From Daucus carota subsp. sativus (lineage: Eukaryota; Streptophyta; Magnoliopsida; Apiales; Apiaceae), in assembly GCF_001625215.2 (NCBI RefSeq), contig NC_030385.2, positions 34,249,598 to 34,313,597 on the forward strand: a DNA stretch of 64,000 bases, read 5' to 3'. A model generated the notes under the pieces. It did not search any database and was not told the DNA's origin. It saw only the letters and a list, made by a program, of their open reading frames with translations. Shown here in pieces: positions 11,076-21,780 of this stretch. The position numbers were made by a program, and so were the translations under genes. Within the stretch, counting starts at the first letter, position 1, and every line of letters starts with the position of its first letter.

Positions 11076-11092
11076 AACTATTTTGATTATTT
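11076..11092 (+). repeat. Right 17-bp target-site duplication of the LINE
   Basis: Exact copy of 3781-3797, directly after the poly(A). Confidence 0.93.
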
Positions 11093-11643
11093 TCTAAAAT
11101 AAAAAAAATTCTTGGTTAACTATGTTTACATTTATACAAACATACATAATTTTCGCTTCCCAGAAAATCATAATTTTCATTCTAGACCCAAGTTATTTGG
11201 TCTATACTCTGTAGTGAACTTACTGGAAAGCTACTCTTACCTGCAGGTAAGAACACTATACATGATGATATTACACTCATTTTTCCTATATCGATTTCAC
11301 ACGTAATATAAAATTAAACGACACCATGATGTACTAGTAAACCATGTAAAAATCAAAATCTATAACACTAATGTTCGCCCGCAATCTGTTTGAGAAATTG
11401 CCTGTGAGACGAAGTGCTTCAAGAGATTTAGTAGCATTGTATTTGTAGGATTTCCTATTCATATTGATGTTAATTTTTGAACGTTAGATTTAAATTTGAA
11501 TGGTGCTTGTTGGCTAGTAATATATAGTATATGTTTTGGTTCATTTTTCTCTTCAATAACTTTCTTGCAAGTTAGCTTACTTGGCTATGGTGCATTACTT
11601 ATTCTATGTGTTTCGGATTATATATGTAGGCTGTACAAGTGTC
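11093..11643 (+). promoter_or_regulatory. Upstream/5' UTR region of the SOSS-B-like gene
   Basis: No coding exon is seen. A pyrimidine-rich stretch ending in an AG at about 11629 (ATATATGTAG) stands 15 bp before the ATG and could be the acceptor of a leader intron. Before the LINE insertion this was part of a ~1.07-kb divergent promoter shared with UTP15. Confidence 0.4.
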
Positions 11644-12069
11644 ATGGCAACGATGGTTTCTTTGAAAGATATAGCTCCAGCAGCGCAGAACAACATAAAC
11701 ACGCGGTTTATACTCTTGGATAAAGGAAGGATTATGTTAGAATCTCAACAGAAGACCTGCATTGCTTTGGTGGCCGATGAAACTGCTTCAGTTCATTTTC
11801 AGTTTTGGGGAGAAGAGTGCGAGGCCTTTGAGCCGGGTGATATTATTCGTCTCACCAATGGCATATTCTCCTATAATCGCAGCAATAGTTTTGTTTTGAG
11901 AGCTGGGAAACGGGGGAAAGCTGAGAAGGTGGGGGAGTTCACTATGGTTTTTGTTGAGACGCCAAACATGAGTGAGATTCGTTGGGTTCCTGATCCAAAT
12001 AACTCCAAGAACTATGTCAAGGAGGCTGTTCTGTCTAGCCACTCAAGATTGTTCCCGCCTATGGTTTGA
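11644..12069 (+). CDS. SOSS complex subunit B-like single-stranded DNA-binding OB-fold protein
   Basis: A 141-aa protein in one coding exon. The ATG at 11644 (MATMVSLKDIAPAAQNNINT) matches the conserved N-terminus of plant SOSS-B/hSSB-like proteins. The reading frame extends 21 codons upstream, but that part crosses a likely splice acceptor and is not conserved-looking. The OB fold covers about residues 5-110: strand pattern TRFILLDKG, CIALVADETASVHFQFWGEE, then the GDIIRLTNG turn. The acidic C-terminus is absent and the protein ends in SHSRLFPPMV. Family members bind ssDNA and act in double-strand-break signalling and repair in the nucleus. The gene is divergent from UTP15 and converges with the AKR gene downstream. 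Confidence 0.87.
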   Translation: MATMVSLKDIAPAAQNNINTRFILLDKGRIMLESQQKTCIALVADETASVHFQFWGEECEAFEPGDIIRLTNGIFSYNRSNSFVLRAGKRGKAEKVGEFTMVFVETPNMSEIRWVPDPNNSKNYVKEAVLSSHSRLFPPMV

Positions 12070-12894
12070 CTCTATATTCGTGTTGGTAAATTGCTACTTG
12101 GTGCTGCAAATATTAAAGGGAACATTTTGTGTTAGCTTATAATCTTTCTGGCAACAATGCAGAATGTCTGTCAATATCGCTTATTAGGAAAAATGAACAT
12201 TGAGTTTGAAGTTTTCTGCATCCAGTTGTTATATAGAAACCTGCGTGCCAATTGTTTCATGTTACCAAGTTGTGAAGACTTTATTTGTTGCAATCAATTT
12301 ATCTTGACAAAGCTAATTCGGACAAATCCGCCATCACTCTTGTGTTATATCGAAGCGAAGCCATCGCCCTCATGTTATATTGAAAGTTGTCTACCTTTAT
12401 ATGCAGATGATGAAAAAAATGCCCTGCTCTTGTAGGTTTTCATCCATTTTTCATTTAATATTAATTAGTCAATGTTTTGATCACATTTTGGTGTCTATAT
12501 AGTTGCCGTGCAAGAGGTCAGCAGCGTGAATCTCTAATTTGGATTCAAGTATTCAAGGTTCTTATTTTTATTGTTCTTTTTAGTTATTTCTCAAAAGTAT
12601 AATTCACGCTCAGCTAAAGATTCAACAACGTAGCAAACAAGTGAAATATGCAATGATGTTTTGGATTTTCTATATATTATTTGATTTTGCATCAAACTTG
12701 TCAACGGATATATACTGGCTTCTAAGGACTAACATATTTTAAGCCTAACAGAGTAAATCACTGTTAAGATCTAACATAAATACATAAATTGTTTTTCATT
12801 CCAGCACTCTGGAAGTGGAAAGACTACATAATCTATTGACATGAGTGTCATGGACAAAGAAGTGTAAAAAAAACACCAAAAGGTATGAATGTGA
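12070..12894. other. Convergent intergenic region, no gene seen
   Basis: Holds the 3' ends of the plus-strand OB-fold gene and the minus-strand aldo-keto reductase. The 92-codon frame at 12157-12435 has no recognisable domain. Confidence 0.55.
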
Positions 12895-15800
12895 TCAGGG
12901 ACAGGGATTCGGGAACTTTGAGTGGACACTGTCAATATCTGAGACTATTTCCGGACTGAGCTCAACCTCAATTGCTTTAATGACCTCTTGAAGCTGCCAT
13001 AACTTTGTCGCACCGAAAACAGCACTAGCAACAAGTGGGTGCTTCAAAACAAAGGCTGCCAGAGAAGAATAAAGATTCAAGTAAAAGAAGGGGACACGAG
13101 GAAATATTGACAACACAAAATTATGCACAGTCTGCTAACTCAATATAATATCTGGCATAAAAATCCCTACACTGGAGAGGACTTCCCATTAGACCATATC
13201 TAACTAAACTATAACAGAAAGGCCCAGATTGATTCAAATTTTGGTAAGTTATTTTGATAAATTTAATGATCTATGGAATGCCGATTTCACCCAGAAAAGA
13301 GCAATACACTCAGAGATGATTTTCTCTACAACCATAATAAAGCATACAACAGCAGAACCAAACATATTGAGTGTATCCTGATTGTTGAGCAGAGTAATGC
13401 AACAGTACAAGCCAAATACTATCATATTCTTCCTGTTGACAAAATTATCTTAAATTTGAACAGATATTTCTCCTAAAATATTTTGCCACAAGAAAATATT
13501 ATAAAGAAAGAGCGAGACAGAGGCCTATGAATAATTACACTCACACATGCTAGACACTTCTCCACATACCAGTTATCGGAACAAAAAGAAGAATATAGTT
13601 TACCGAAGAGCAGGAATCATACCAATTGCTAGAGATACAGGATGAATATCATATTTCTTCGCAATGGCAACATATGCCTGCAAAATTAGGTCACTAGTAC
13701 ATGAGTGTGCAGTGAAGAAACATAGTTTTGTAACTCAAATAACAAGTGACTGTGTTTAGGGAATCTAGCAAAAGAGATCCATAGGAGACTTAACTTCTAG
13801 CGCTTCAATGGACTGCCATGATCATCTACTATACTCAATAATGGTGGTGTGATGTGTGATAAAGAGCAATAATATTAAGATTCAAGTTTTGACCAAAGGA
13901 CACAAGATTATACCTTCACAGTATACCATTAACTAAGTAAGCAGTGTATGCCCGTCTATGATATACTAAGAGAATTTCATAGGACGGTAACATCAAGCTA
14001 GAAGAATTAGCATACCTTGGTTGCTTCTTTTATGATAGTTTTAGACAGATTGTATCTCGATTCCCCTTCTGAATACCTTCCTAAAAGGGAAAATAGTACT
14101 TATCAGAACCAAACACAAACAACTGATAGCACAACCTTCAACATGTTGGCAATACCTCTAAAAAGGTTCAAGCGAGCATCGTTTGGCCCCTTATCAGGTG
14201 AGAGGTATTTGCCAGAGAGTATGCCCATTGCTAGAGGACTGTAAGCTAATAAGCTGACCCTACAAATGTCCAATAAAATGTTGCCAGGATTATCAGCTTA
14301 TAAATTCCATATTCGATTAAAAATAGGGATGAACTAAAGTTCCTATGAGAAGAATATAAGCATATAACTTCAAAAGTGCAGATGCATTAACACTTTCAGA
14401 TATTTTAATCAACATGCGACAATATTTTAACCTATTTGAGAAGCAACTTTTACAATTCTGCCCTCCTCAAGTTTTAGCAGAGGTCTATCATGAACATGAG
14501 AAGAGAGACAATACTATAGCCATTCAGGAAAAAGAACAACAAGAAAGTGTAGAGAAATTAGAAGTTCTATACATTATCGTTGCCAAACTATGCTAGACAT
14601 GATAATGTCGAATGTTGTATGTCTTAATACTCTCTCCAGAGTAAACTTCACAACTGAAGAAACCTTTTGATATCTAAGATTAATGGAAGTTCAGTTCTAA
14701 GTTGTAAATACTTGTAATGGTGAGAAAAAAAATCAGATATGATAAGTGATGCAGTTGGATGGGTTTCTAAATGCAAATGGCCCACAAATTATGTTCCATA
14801 ACAATTAAGGGGGGAAATTTTTATCGAGAAAATGGTGAACTCGTGTGTCAAGAAACCAGTTACTCTAAAACCTCAAGGTGTTAGAGAATGGCCCTTTCCA
14901 GGATCTTATATTCTAACATTCCCCCTCACTCGAGAGCCCATTTATGGGTCGAAGAGTGGATCACGGGCGCTCATCTTTGGAGCATTAATTTGCCATTCGT
15001 GCCACGATAAATTGTGAGAATATTGGGGGTGGCAGGGATCGAACCCGAATCCTCTGCCAGTCTGCGCTCTGATACCATGTCAAGGAACCAGTTACTCTAA
15101 AACCTCAAGGTGTTAGAGAATGGCCCTTTCCAGGATCTTATATTCTAACATTCCCCCTCACTCGAGAGCCCATTTATGGGTCGAGAGTGGATCACGGGCG
15201 CTCATCTTTGGAGCATTAATTTGCCATTCGTGCCACTATAAATTGTGAGAATATTGGGGGTGGCAGGGATCGAACTTGAGTCCTCTGCCAGCCTGAGCTC
15301 TGATACCATATCAAGGAACCAGTTACTCTAAAACCTCAAGGTGTTAGAGAATGGCCCTTTCCAGGATCTTATATTCTAACAGTGAGATTACCTCTCATGA
15401 TGACAACATTCGGCCAATCCAGAATCAAAATTTCGGCAAAGCAAGTTGTAGGAGTTCTACAGGAAAGAATAAAATACATCAACTTATGCACTAACATCAA
15501 AGCAAATAAAGTGTACTCCTTGTGGTCATGTGGAGGACTGGGATTAAGAGAGAGGTTTCACTATCAAACTAGGATGAAGTTGAATAACACCTGAACAGAT
15601 ACTATTCTGGGAAACCGAGACGTACTTCCTGCAACTTGTAGGAACTTCATGAGACCATATGGTGTTTCATTACTAAGGCCCACGTACCTGATCTAAGAGA
15701 AAAAAAATTATTCTATGAAGAGGTATATAATGCTGGAAAGAAAGAATTGATTGCAGAATGAGAAGTCAGTACATTTGACTAACCTTGCCAGCATCAGCAG

Positions 15801-17064
15801 CTCTACCTAAAGCATCTAGTTGTTCCTCAATCCCCACAGAATCAAACTGTCTGCTTAGGTCATATTCAGTTTCACCAAACATCGGAACATAGCTGCACGT
15901 TGACCAACAAAGGTAACAAACATGCATGATAAGCTACTCAATATTAAGTTTCTTTCTTTAAAAATATTTAGAAATCACAAGATGAGACCACCATACAGAC
16001 CGATCAGGCCAATGAATCTGGTACAAGTCAATGTAATCTGTTTGAAGCCGCAGTAAGCTGCAGAGGGCAGAATAAAATTGTAACACAATCACATTCACAC
16101 AAATAGTATAATCATATCACTGTGAGGTAATTCCATCATGTAAAGATGTAAATAGCACAATCATCAAACAGAACATTGCACATATAGAATGAATATTAAA
16201 GTCCAGTAGCCCATAATATCAACTAAATAGTATATAGTTATCAACTAAGGTCCAACCTATTGTCAATGGCCTGTGTTATATTACCGGCACCCAAACTTGT
16301 TGGCCCCCCTCGAATCCAACTCATCTGTCCAGATGGTCCACTAACCTTACGAAAAAAGCTAGCCACATTTTAATATACAAATTGAGCTTTTCCAACAAGT
16401 AAATATTCAGCAAAATAGAAACACCAACATGTAAACATCGATTTCCAGAACCAACATAGCTAAAAAGGTTAGTACCTCGGCACTGAACAATATTTTTTTT
16501 AATAAGCATTAAATTAAATAAAGACATGATTAACCCAGTAACCCTGGACAGTGACGTAAGATGCTTAACCAAGTAACCCTAAACAATGAAGTAAAAGGAA
16601 TTGACCTTAGTGGCTAAAACAACACGATCACGAGGTATTTTTCTGTCTTTAATCCAACAACCAAGATACTCTTCGCTCCGCCCATGAGTTTGAGCACTTT
16701 GAGGCACCGGATACCTGGGGTTACAAAACTTGTCAGGGCAATTCAACACACAGCAGACTTAAAGACAGTGTCTTATATATATAATATATGTGAGGAATTA
16801 GAATTACATTTCAGCAGAATCAAAGAAGTTAATTCCGGCATCAAAAGCGTAATCGAGAAGATGGAAAGATTGAGACAGGGAGTTCTGCTGTCCAAAAGTC
16901 ATTGTTCCTATGTGGGGTTATTGATTCAATTGCAAACATCAGATACACAATAGCATAAACAGCAACAACACCATATATACAAACAAGCACATAATGAGTG
17001 TACCTAAGCAGAGTCTTGAAACGGGTATGTCAGGAGCGAGGTTGAATTGAGGGACAGCTGCCAT
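12895..17064 (-). CDS. Tas-like aldo-keto reductase; 11 exons found, one internal exon not detected
   Basis: Exons read on the minus strand, each with AG/GT borders and matching phases: 17004-17064, 16808-16907, 16606-16714, 16257-16345, 16001-16057, 15784-15892, 15591-15692, then 14156-14259, 14016-14080, 13623-13677 and 12895-13055. The translation begins MAAVPQFNLAP. The AKR catalytic tetrad is present: Asp50 and Tyr55 (FFDSAEMYPVP), Lys90 (VLATK) and His135 (YQIHWPD). Other family motifs are IRYVGLSNETPYG, LLAYSPLAMG and SAVFGATKLWQL. NAD(P)H-dependent carbonyl reduction is expected; the substrate is unknown. Between the exon ending ...RIVSVQ (15591) and the one starting VSLLAY (14259), the phases require an exon of length 2 mod 3. 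I cannot find it, and that interval holds a TRIM retroelement. The gene may therefore be defective. Confidence 0.82.
14846..15381 (-). mobile_element. Tandem TRIM retroelement: three 73-bp LTRs sharing two internal segments
   Basis: Three LTR-like direct repeats of 73 bp (14846-14918, 15078-15150, 15309-15381) are separated by two near-identical ~158-bp segments. On the minus strand each LTR starts TGTTAGAATATAAG and ends CTTGACA (CTTGATA in one). It is followed at once by TGGTATCAGAGC, the initiator-Met tRNA primer-binding site. A purine tract (GAGTGAGGGGGAA) precedes the next LTR. There is no coding capacity. The internal segment also contains GGTTCGATCCC, a tRNA B-box match. It lies inside the AKR intron where an exon is missing. 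No clean 5-bp target duplication is seen. Confidence 0.82.
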
Positions 17065-17156
17065 TGGAGAGCACACAGGCGATACAAAGTGCAAACAACA
17101 ACAAAGATTAGGATTTAGGATAATGTAGTTCAGTTCAAAACAAATGGATGAGGCCC

Positions 17157-17161
17157 AAAAA
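17157..17161 (-). terminator. Pol III terminator of tRNA-Ala
   Basis: TTTTT on the minus strand, starting 3 nt after the tRNA 3' end and about 93 bp before the AKR start codon. Confidence 0.75.
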
Positions 17162-17163
17162 GA

Positions 17164-17236
17164 TGGAGATGCAGGGGATCGAACCCTGTACCTCTCGCAT
17201 GCAAAGCGAGCGCTCTACCATTTGAGCTACATCCCC
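17164..17236 (-). tRNA. tRNA-Ala (anticodon UGC)
   Basis: 73 nt on the minus strand. The acceptor stem pairs GGGGATG with CATCTCC and includes a G3:U70 wobble, the alanine identity element; the discriminator is A. The D arm starts TAGCTCAAATGG (A box). The anticodon stem-loop is CTCGC-TTTGCAT-GCGAG with anticodon TGC. The T arm has GGTTCGATCCC (B box). There is no intron. It lies on the same strand as the AKR gene, 100 bp upstream of its ATG, with a TATATAAA about 20 bp upstream. Confidence 0.96.
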
Positions 17237-17253
17237 AACATGCCACATTTTCG

Positions 17254-17261
17254 TTTATATA
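17254..17261 (-). promoter_or_regulatory. TATA-like element upstream of tRNA-Ala (and possibly AKR)
   Basis: TATATAAA on the minus strand ends 18 nt before the mature tRNA 5' end, the usual place for the TATA-like element of plant tRNA genes. No other clear TATA box is seen between the tRNA and the AKR ATG, so it could also direct Pol II. Confidence 0.5.
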
Positions 17262-17479
17262 GCTCCATAATTATGCTTTGAGGCCTCTGTGAGAAACTGA
17301 TCCTTTGTGTGCAAATTTTTGTTCACTAAGCATCCTGCTAATCTGCTATGAATGGATTGTAACACGTGCTAATGGTTGAATTTTGTTTATACGGTGAATG
17401 TTTGTTTGTTCATAAATGAGTACAAGTGAGAAAGCAAGGAAGAAATAAAGAAGCTTAAACAAAGAACAAAGTCCAATCT

Positions 17480-20400
17480 ACTACTAGAACACACAATGAG
17501 CAAATAGTGCTGCAGGGGAAGACTGTATTCATCGTAAAAATTATTTCAGAACTTCGCAGGGCCTTCTGTGCTACGGGTACAAGAATATGATATTACACCT
17601 AAAGTTGTAAACTACTGCTTTACTACTAAATTCAGGTGTTACTGTGTTGGCAACTTTCAGGTTAGTCAATATGTTCTCCATATTATTCTAGGTCTCGGAG
17701 TATCAGTTGTATAAGGTAATATATATATCAGTACAAAAAGATTCACTAGGAAAGTTCGCTTAAGTATAAGAATGTAAGATTTATATAAACTACACTATGA
17801 TATTAACATGCAATCTACACTTATCTTATTTATTGCTAATCTAAGCCCAAAGCGGCTAAATTGAAATTATTTGTTCCAATAAATAACTTTGCAGGTGCAA
17901 GTAGACGTGAGTGACCAGGGAAAGGCCACATGAAATCGCTTAGCTCTTGTATAAGAATTTGATAAGACTAAAATTCTGGTTCAGGCAACTTTTCTAGTTC
18001 TGTAAGATGTATTAGTATGTAACATCTGATTCATTATTTTGTAGATTAAAAGGCCAATACATGTTGCAGCAAGACAACATTCCGTTTGAAGCAGTAGAAA
18101 AAATGCAGAATGACAAGCTGAGGAAGATTAATAGCAGTAGCAACAGATAAAACCATATGCTTAAAAACTTAGTCTAAGCATAGAAACATACAGGTGCATG
18201 AGTGCATCCATATGTTTTCTAGTCGACAATGCTTAGGTCTTGTTACTGTTAAGTTCGATTGTATAGGTGATTTATGTTACTTGGAGAGGGCTGCAAAGTA
18301 CAAGAGACAAAATCTATCAAACAAGCACCACAAGTTCATAATACTCTTCACCAGCAATGGCAACATAACTATTAGGTAATTTAATGTTGATATAATTATT
18401 AACTGTTGTTTGGGAAAAGAAGACTGACTTTCTTATTATATAAAGAAATTATATAAATTCAACTCATATAATAAGTGCATGTATTTTTATTTCACAATAG
18501 AAAAGCATTAAAATTTACAACTTAAGTTTCCTCCCACTCAAATTCTCAGTACAGGCTCATTTCACAGACAAATTTCTCTCTACATAGTTCAGAAGTCAAA
18601 ACACAGACAATCCACTGATGCTTGCTGCTATGACCCTCTTCTCCGTCCATCCTCTACCAGTACGCCTACTGTCTGCCACTACAGGGACAGGTGATATTTC
18701 ATATTTAGAAGGCCTCCTCTTGAAGTGCCTGTCGTTGTCATCATGGTTGTCAGCATACTCATAAATATTCTTCGACGTGGCAACTACAGTGTTCCATTGG
18801 TCCTTGTGGTATTGATTTGATGTCCTACTGTGGCTTCTCTGATGACTCAAACCATTAACAGTGGGAAAAGAATTACCAAGCTTTCTTTTCTTGAGGACTG
18901 CCATCTCCCCTTCAGGATCTGTTATGCGAGACAAGACACTGGCTTTACGTTTCCAGGCATATTCTGATTTCCCAGTGGAGTATTTGGATGGCGGTGGTGG
19001 TAGGTCTGGACAGATCTGCAATCGGGTGGCTGACACTGACTCTGATTCTGATGGCTGCTGATAGAGCTGTTTTTTCTCCCGGGGTTGATCATGGCTTATC
19101 ATGTCTCTACTGCAATTCCTATTTCTAGAAACCTCTGTGCTTCCTCCATGTTTCTCATGATCACGCTTCCGCCTTTTAGTGGTTTCCCAAGAACAAAATT
19201 CTCCATTAAATCCAGTCCCAAATTTCGCAAGGTCTCTCTGAGGTGGTACGGGCATCATATTTTGTGCTCCAAATGGACTGTAATGAAAGGCACTTCCAAA
19301 TGGAATCGACATTGACCCGAGGCCAGGATTCATAAAGGGGTTTTGTCCCCAATAGGGCCGGCCAAACCCATCATATCCAGTTTGCATGCAATTCCAATAA
19401 GAACTATAACCAGAAGATTCCAGTGGCATAGGTGCACAGTCTTGCAGAGGACTCGACTGCATATCTGTAGATTTCTTCCTTTTCTTTTCTGCTTCCCCAG
19501 GAGTTGGCTTCTGCGTTTCTTCATCAGTCACTGGAGGACGCATCTGTAACCCCGGTCCCCTCATACACTCTTGTGCAGCTTCAGAAACTTCTACATCTTT
19601 ACCAACGATCCCTTTACCAAGAGTTTTCTGTGTAATATTCTCTGCATCTATTGAATCTAAAATCTCTTCAACATTTGTATTTTCTTCAGTTTTAGTTGCT
19701 ACTACAATCCCATTTAAAGGTTCAGACAAAATAGGGGATGGAACCTTTGAACACTGAATCTTAGGTTGCATATCTTCATCAGTCACTGGAGGGCATATCT
19801 GCGACCCTGGTTCTCCCACACACTCGAGCACAGCTTCAGGTAATTCAACAACTTTTCTGACAGTCACTTTACCCAAGGTTTCATTTACATCTTTGTCAGC
19901 TTCTATTGGTTCAGTCATCTCCTCAACCATTGTATTCAGTCCACCACCAGGTGCAAGTAAAACCTCCTTTGAAGGTTCAGACAACTTAGGTGATGGAACC
20001 TTAGAGCAAGAGAAAGCACTGCAACCACTAGTCCCACTGCCTTCGGTGGACTCCAAAATTTGAACAATGGTATTCCTCACTGTATTGTTAGGTATGAGAT
20101 CATCGGCAAGTACATTTTTGGCCCCACAAGTACATAACGAATTGGACATAATATAATCTCTAATGCACTTGTCACAAAAAGTCCCAAAGCAGCACTTACT
20201 AGCTAAAACAGCGTCTTTCATAACTGCCTTGCAGATAGGACAGTGAAGCTCTGCAGGGAGGACAGGAGCAGAACGCATCGTGGGTATTCCTTGCATCTCC
20301 TTCTCAAAAGCAGACTCATCTGGTTTTAAAACAGCTAAACCACCACCTGGTAATACATAAGAGCCATCTGCACTAGCCATTAGCATAGAATTGGGAATGC

Positions 20401-21740
20401 CCCTTGGTGGCTGGTATCTTTTGATATCAAAATCATGGTCACCGTTGGTTGGACAATGCTGGATAAAATGCCCAGGCACCTTGCACCTATGGCATATATA
20501 GCCTGGCGAGGGTGTTATGTTGTCCGACATGCCTCCTTTACCAAACCCACGGCCAAAACCTCTCCCACCCATACCACCACGCCCAAATCTATTAGCAGGA
20601 GATTGACACTGCCTCCAGTTCAAAGCAGCAGATTTAATTCGATCACTAATCTTGCTGCCCACATCAGCTTTACTAGGAGCATCCTGAACAACTTCAGACG
20701 GCGACAAATCACTCCAAAATTCAACCCATTCTGATTCTCGAGGAAACACTGAAGTAGATGGTTGATCAAAGCCATTGTCCTCCACCAAAGAATTATCCTC
20801 CTGTTCCGGAGTAGCAGGAGGGTCGATGACAATAGGCATGCAGAAACATCTAGGCGCACGACGTACAATAAGATAAGTACCTTTAGGAATCAAAGCTTCC
20901 CCATCAAGATACTCTTCATCAGTATCAGCATTAACAAGAGTGAGGCTATCATAATGAATTTTATTACGCTTGCCAGAACACTTTTTCTTAAGTACATAAT
21001 CTTTCACATCAGAAGCAGTGGTATAATGCCAGTCAATAGGGAGAGAATCATAATCTTTCGCACTTTTAAACTTGTAAAAAACTTCCATAATGTTAACAAT
21101 CACAAAACCCTAGAATTTCAAAGGCCTAGTCAAGATAACTTCAACTCTCTAGGCCTGATATTCAACAACAAACGGAAAACAATGTATGTGTAAAGAAACA
21201 CAAACCTAAGAGATTTCGAGTAAAAACAGAGAGATCAAACCAAGCTTTGCGAAATCGAACAATGATGAAGACAGCAAGCACTCTTCGCAGCTACAACAAA
21301 TTATAATATATGATCTTCAACAAATTCGATGAAATTTATGAAACACGAAGATCACGGCAACTCAATCTTGCTCACCAAGCCTCGCTAAAACTTGCCGACT
21401 TCAAGGCCAGAGCTAGGGTTTGCTTTCTTGATCTTGAGTGAATCTTCGTTCTTGTCTTAACGTAAACATAAAGCAGCTTCTAAGCAGTTGAAACTAGGCT
21501 TCCTTAACTCTTTGTTTCCTTATGCTCGAACGTATGTTTGTTTATATAGGCGAGGGTGGCTCTGCAGACACCGGTTTATTTTATTTCACAAAAGTACCCT
21601 CAGTGACCAAATGTATATACGTTATACATGTGTTTTCAGAATATTTTTTTTTTTTTTTTGAAGAAAATGTGTTTTCAGAATATTAAAATCCAATTCCAAT
21701 TATGTTTAGTTAAGACCGTTGTTTTATTTCCCAAAATAAA
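17480..21740. repeat. Segmental duplication, copy 1 (contains PQT3-like gene 1)
   Basis: This stretch aligns with 25590-30065: about 1.1 kb of 3' flank (starting CTACTAGAACACACAATGAG), the whole coding region, the leader and about 600 bp upstream. The 3' flank holds no recognised gene of its own. Copy 1 has about 210 bp (around 17810-18045) absent from copy 2, where the join falls at GATTA. Confidence 0.88.
18596..21088 (-). CDS. PQT3-like E3 ubiquitin ligase, copy 1 (DWNN / zinc knuckle / RING)
   Basis: 830 aa with no intron in the coding part. The start is the ATG of MEVFYKFKSAKDYD; the frame is open five codons further, but begins with GTG. Domains: DWNN ubiquitin-like domain (residues 1-79), Gly/Arg-rich linker (RGGMGGRGFGRGFGKGG, about 170-186), CX2CX4HX4C zinc knuckle (CHRCKVPGHFIQHC, about 199-212), RING/U-box-like domain (CPICKAV ... 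CCFGTFCDKC ... CTCGAKN, about 283-324). The tail is Ser/Lys/Arg-rich. This is the RBBP6/Mpe1-type architecture; in plants it corresponds to PARAQUAT TOLERANCE 3-like ligases, which ubiquitinate nuclear targets, and RBBP6/Mpe1 relatives act in mRNA 3' processing. Two repeats of a CSKVPSP..SEP / PPVTDE module lie at about 360-510. Confidence 0.9.
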   Translation of the reverse strand: MEVFYKFKSAKDYDSLPIDWHYTTASDVKDYVLKKKCSGKRNKIHYDSLTLVNADTDEEYLDGEALIPKGTYLIVRRAPRCFCMPIVIDPPATPEQEDNSLVEDNGFDQPSTSVFPRESEWVEFWSDLSPSEVVQDAPSKADVGSKISDRIKSAALNWRQCQSPANRFGRGGMGGRGFGRGFGKGGMSDNITPSPGYICHRCKVPGHFIQHCPTNGDHDFDIKRYQPPRGIPNSMLMASADGSYVLPGGGLAVLKPDESAFEKEMQGIPTMRSAPVLPAELHCPICKAVMKDAVLASKCCFGTFCDKCIRDYIMSNSLCTCGAKNVLADDLIPNNTVRNTIVQILESTEGSGTSGCSAFSCSKVPSPKLSEPSKEVLLAPGGGLNTMVEEMTEPIEADKDVNETLGKVTVRKVVELPEAVLECVGEPGSQICPPVTDEDMQPKIQCSKVPSPILSEPLNGIVVATKTEENTNVEEILDSIDAENITQKTLGKGIVGKDVEVSEAAQECMRGPGLQMRPPVTDEETQKPTPGEAEKKRKKSTDMQSSPLQDCAPMPLESSGYSSYWNCMQTGYDGFGRPYWGQNPFMNPGLGSMSIPFGSAFHYSPFGAQNMMPVPPQRDLAKFGTGFNGEFCSWETTKRRKRDHEKHGGSTEVSRNRNCSRDMISHDQPREKKQLYQQPSESESVSATRLQICPDLPPPPSKYSTGKSEYAWKRKASVLSRITDPEGEMAVLKKRKLGNSFPTVNGLSHQRSHSRTSNQYHKDQWNTVVATSKNIYEYADNHDDNDRHFKRRPSKYEISPVPVVADSRRTGRGWTEKRVIAASISGLSVF

Positions 21741-21780
21741 ACAAATTTACTTACATTTGTTTTTACTGCTCCGCTATTAA

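Noticed and set aside
14414-14596. Plus-strand frame containing VLAEVYHEHEK, considered as an inverted copy of the missing AKR exon
   Set aside because: Wrong strand, no fitting splice borders, and the resemblance is to a family motif I hold only loosely in memory.
18861-19549. Several plus-strand frames over PQT3-like 1 (also 26949-27155 over copy 2)
   Set aside because: Antisense shadows of the Ser/Lys-rich tail; conserved between copies only because the sense strand is.
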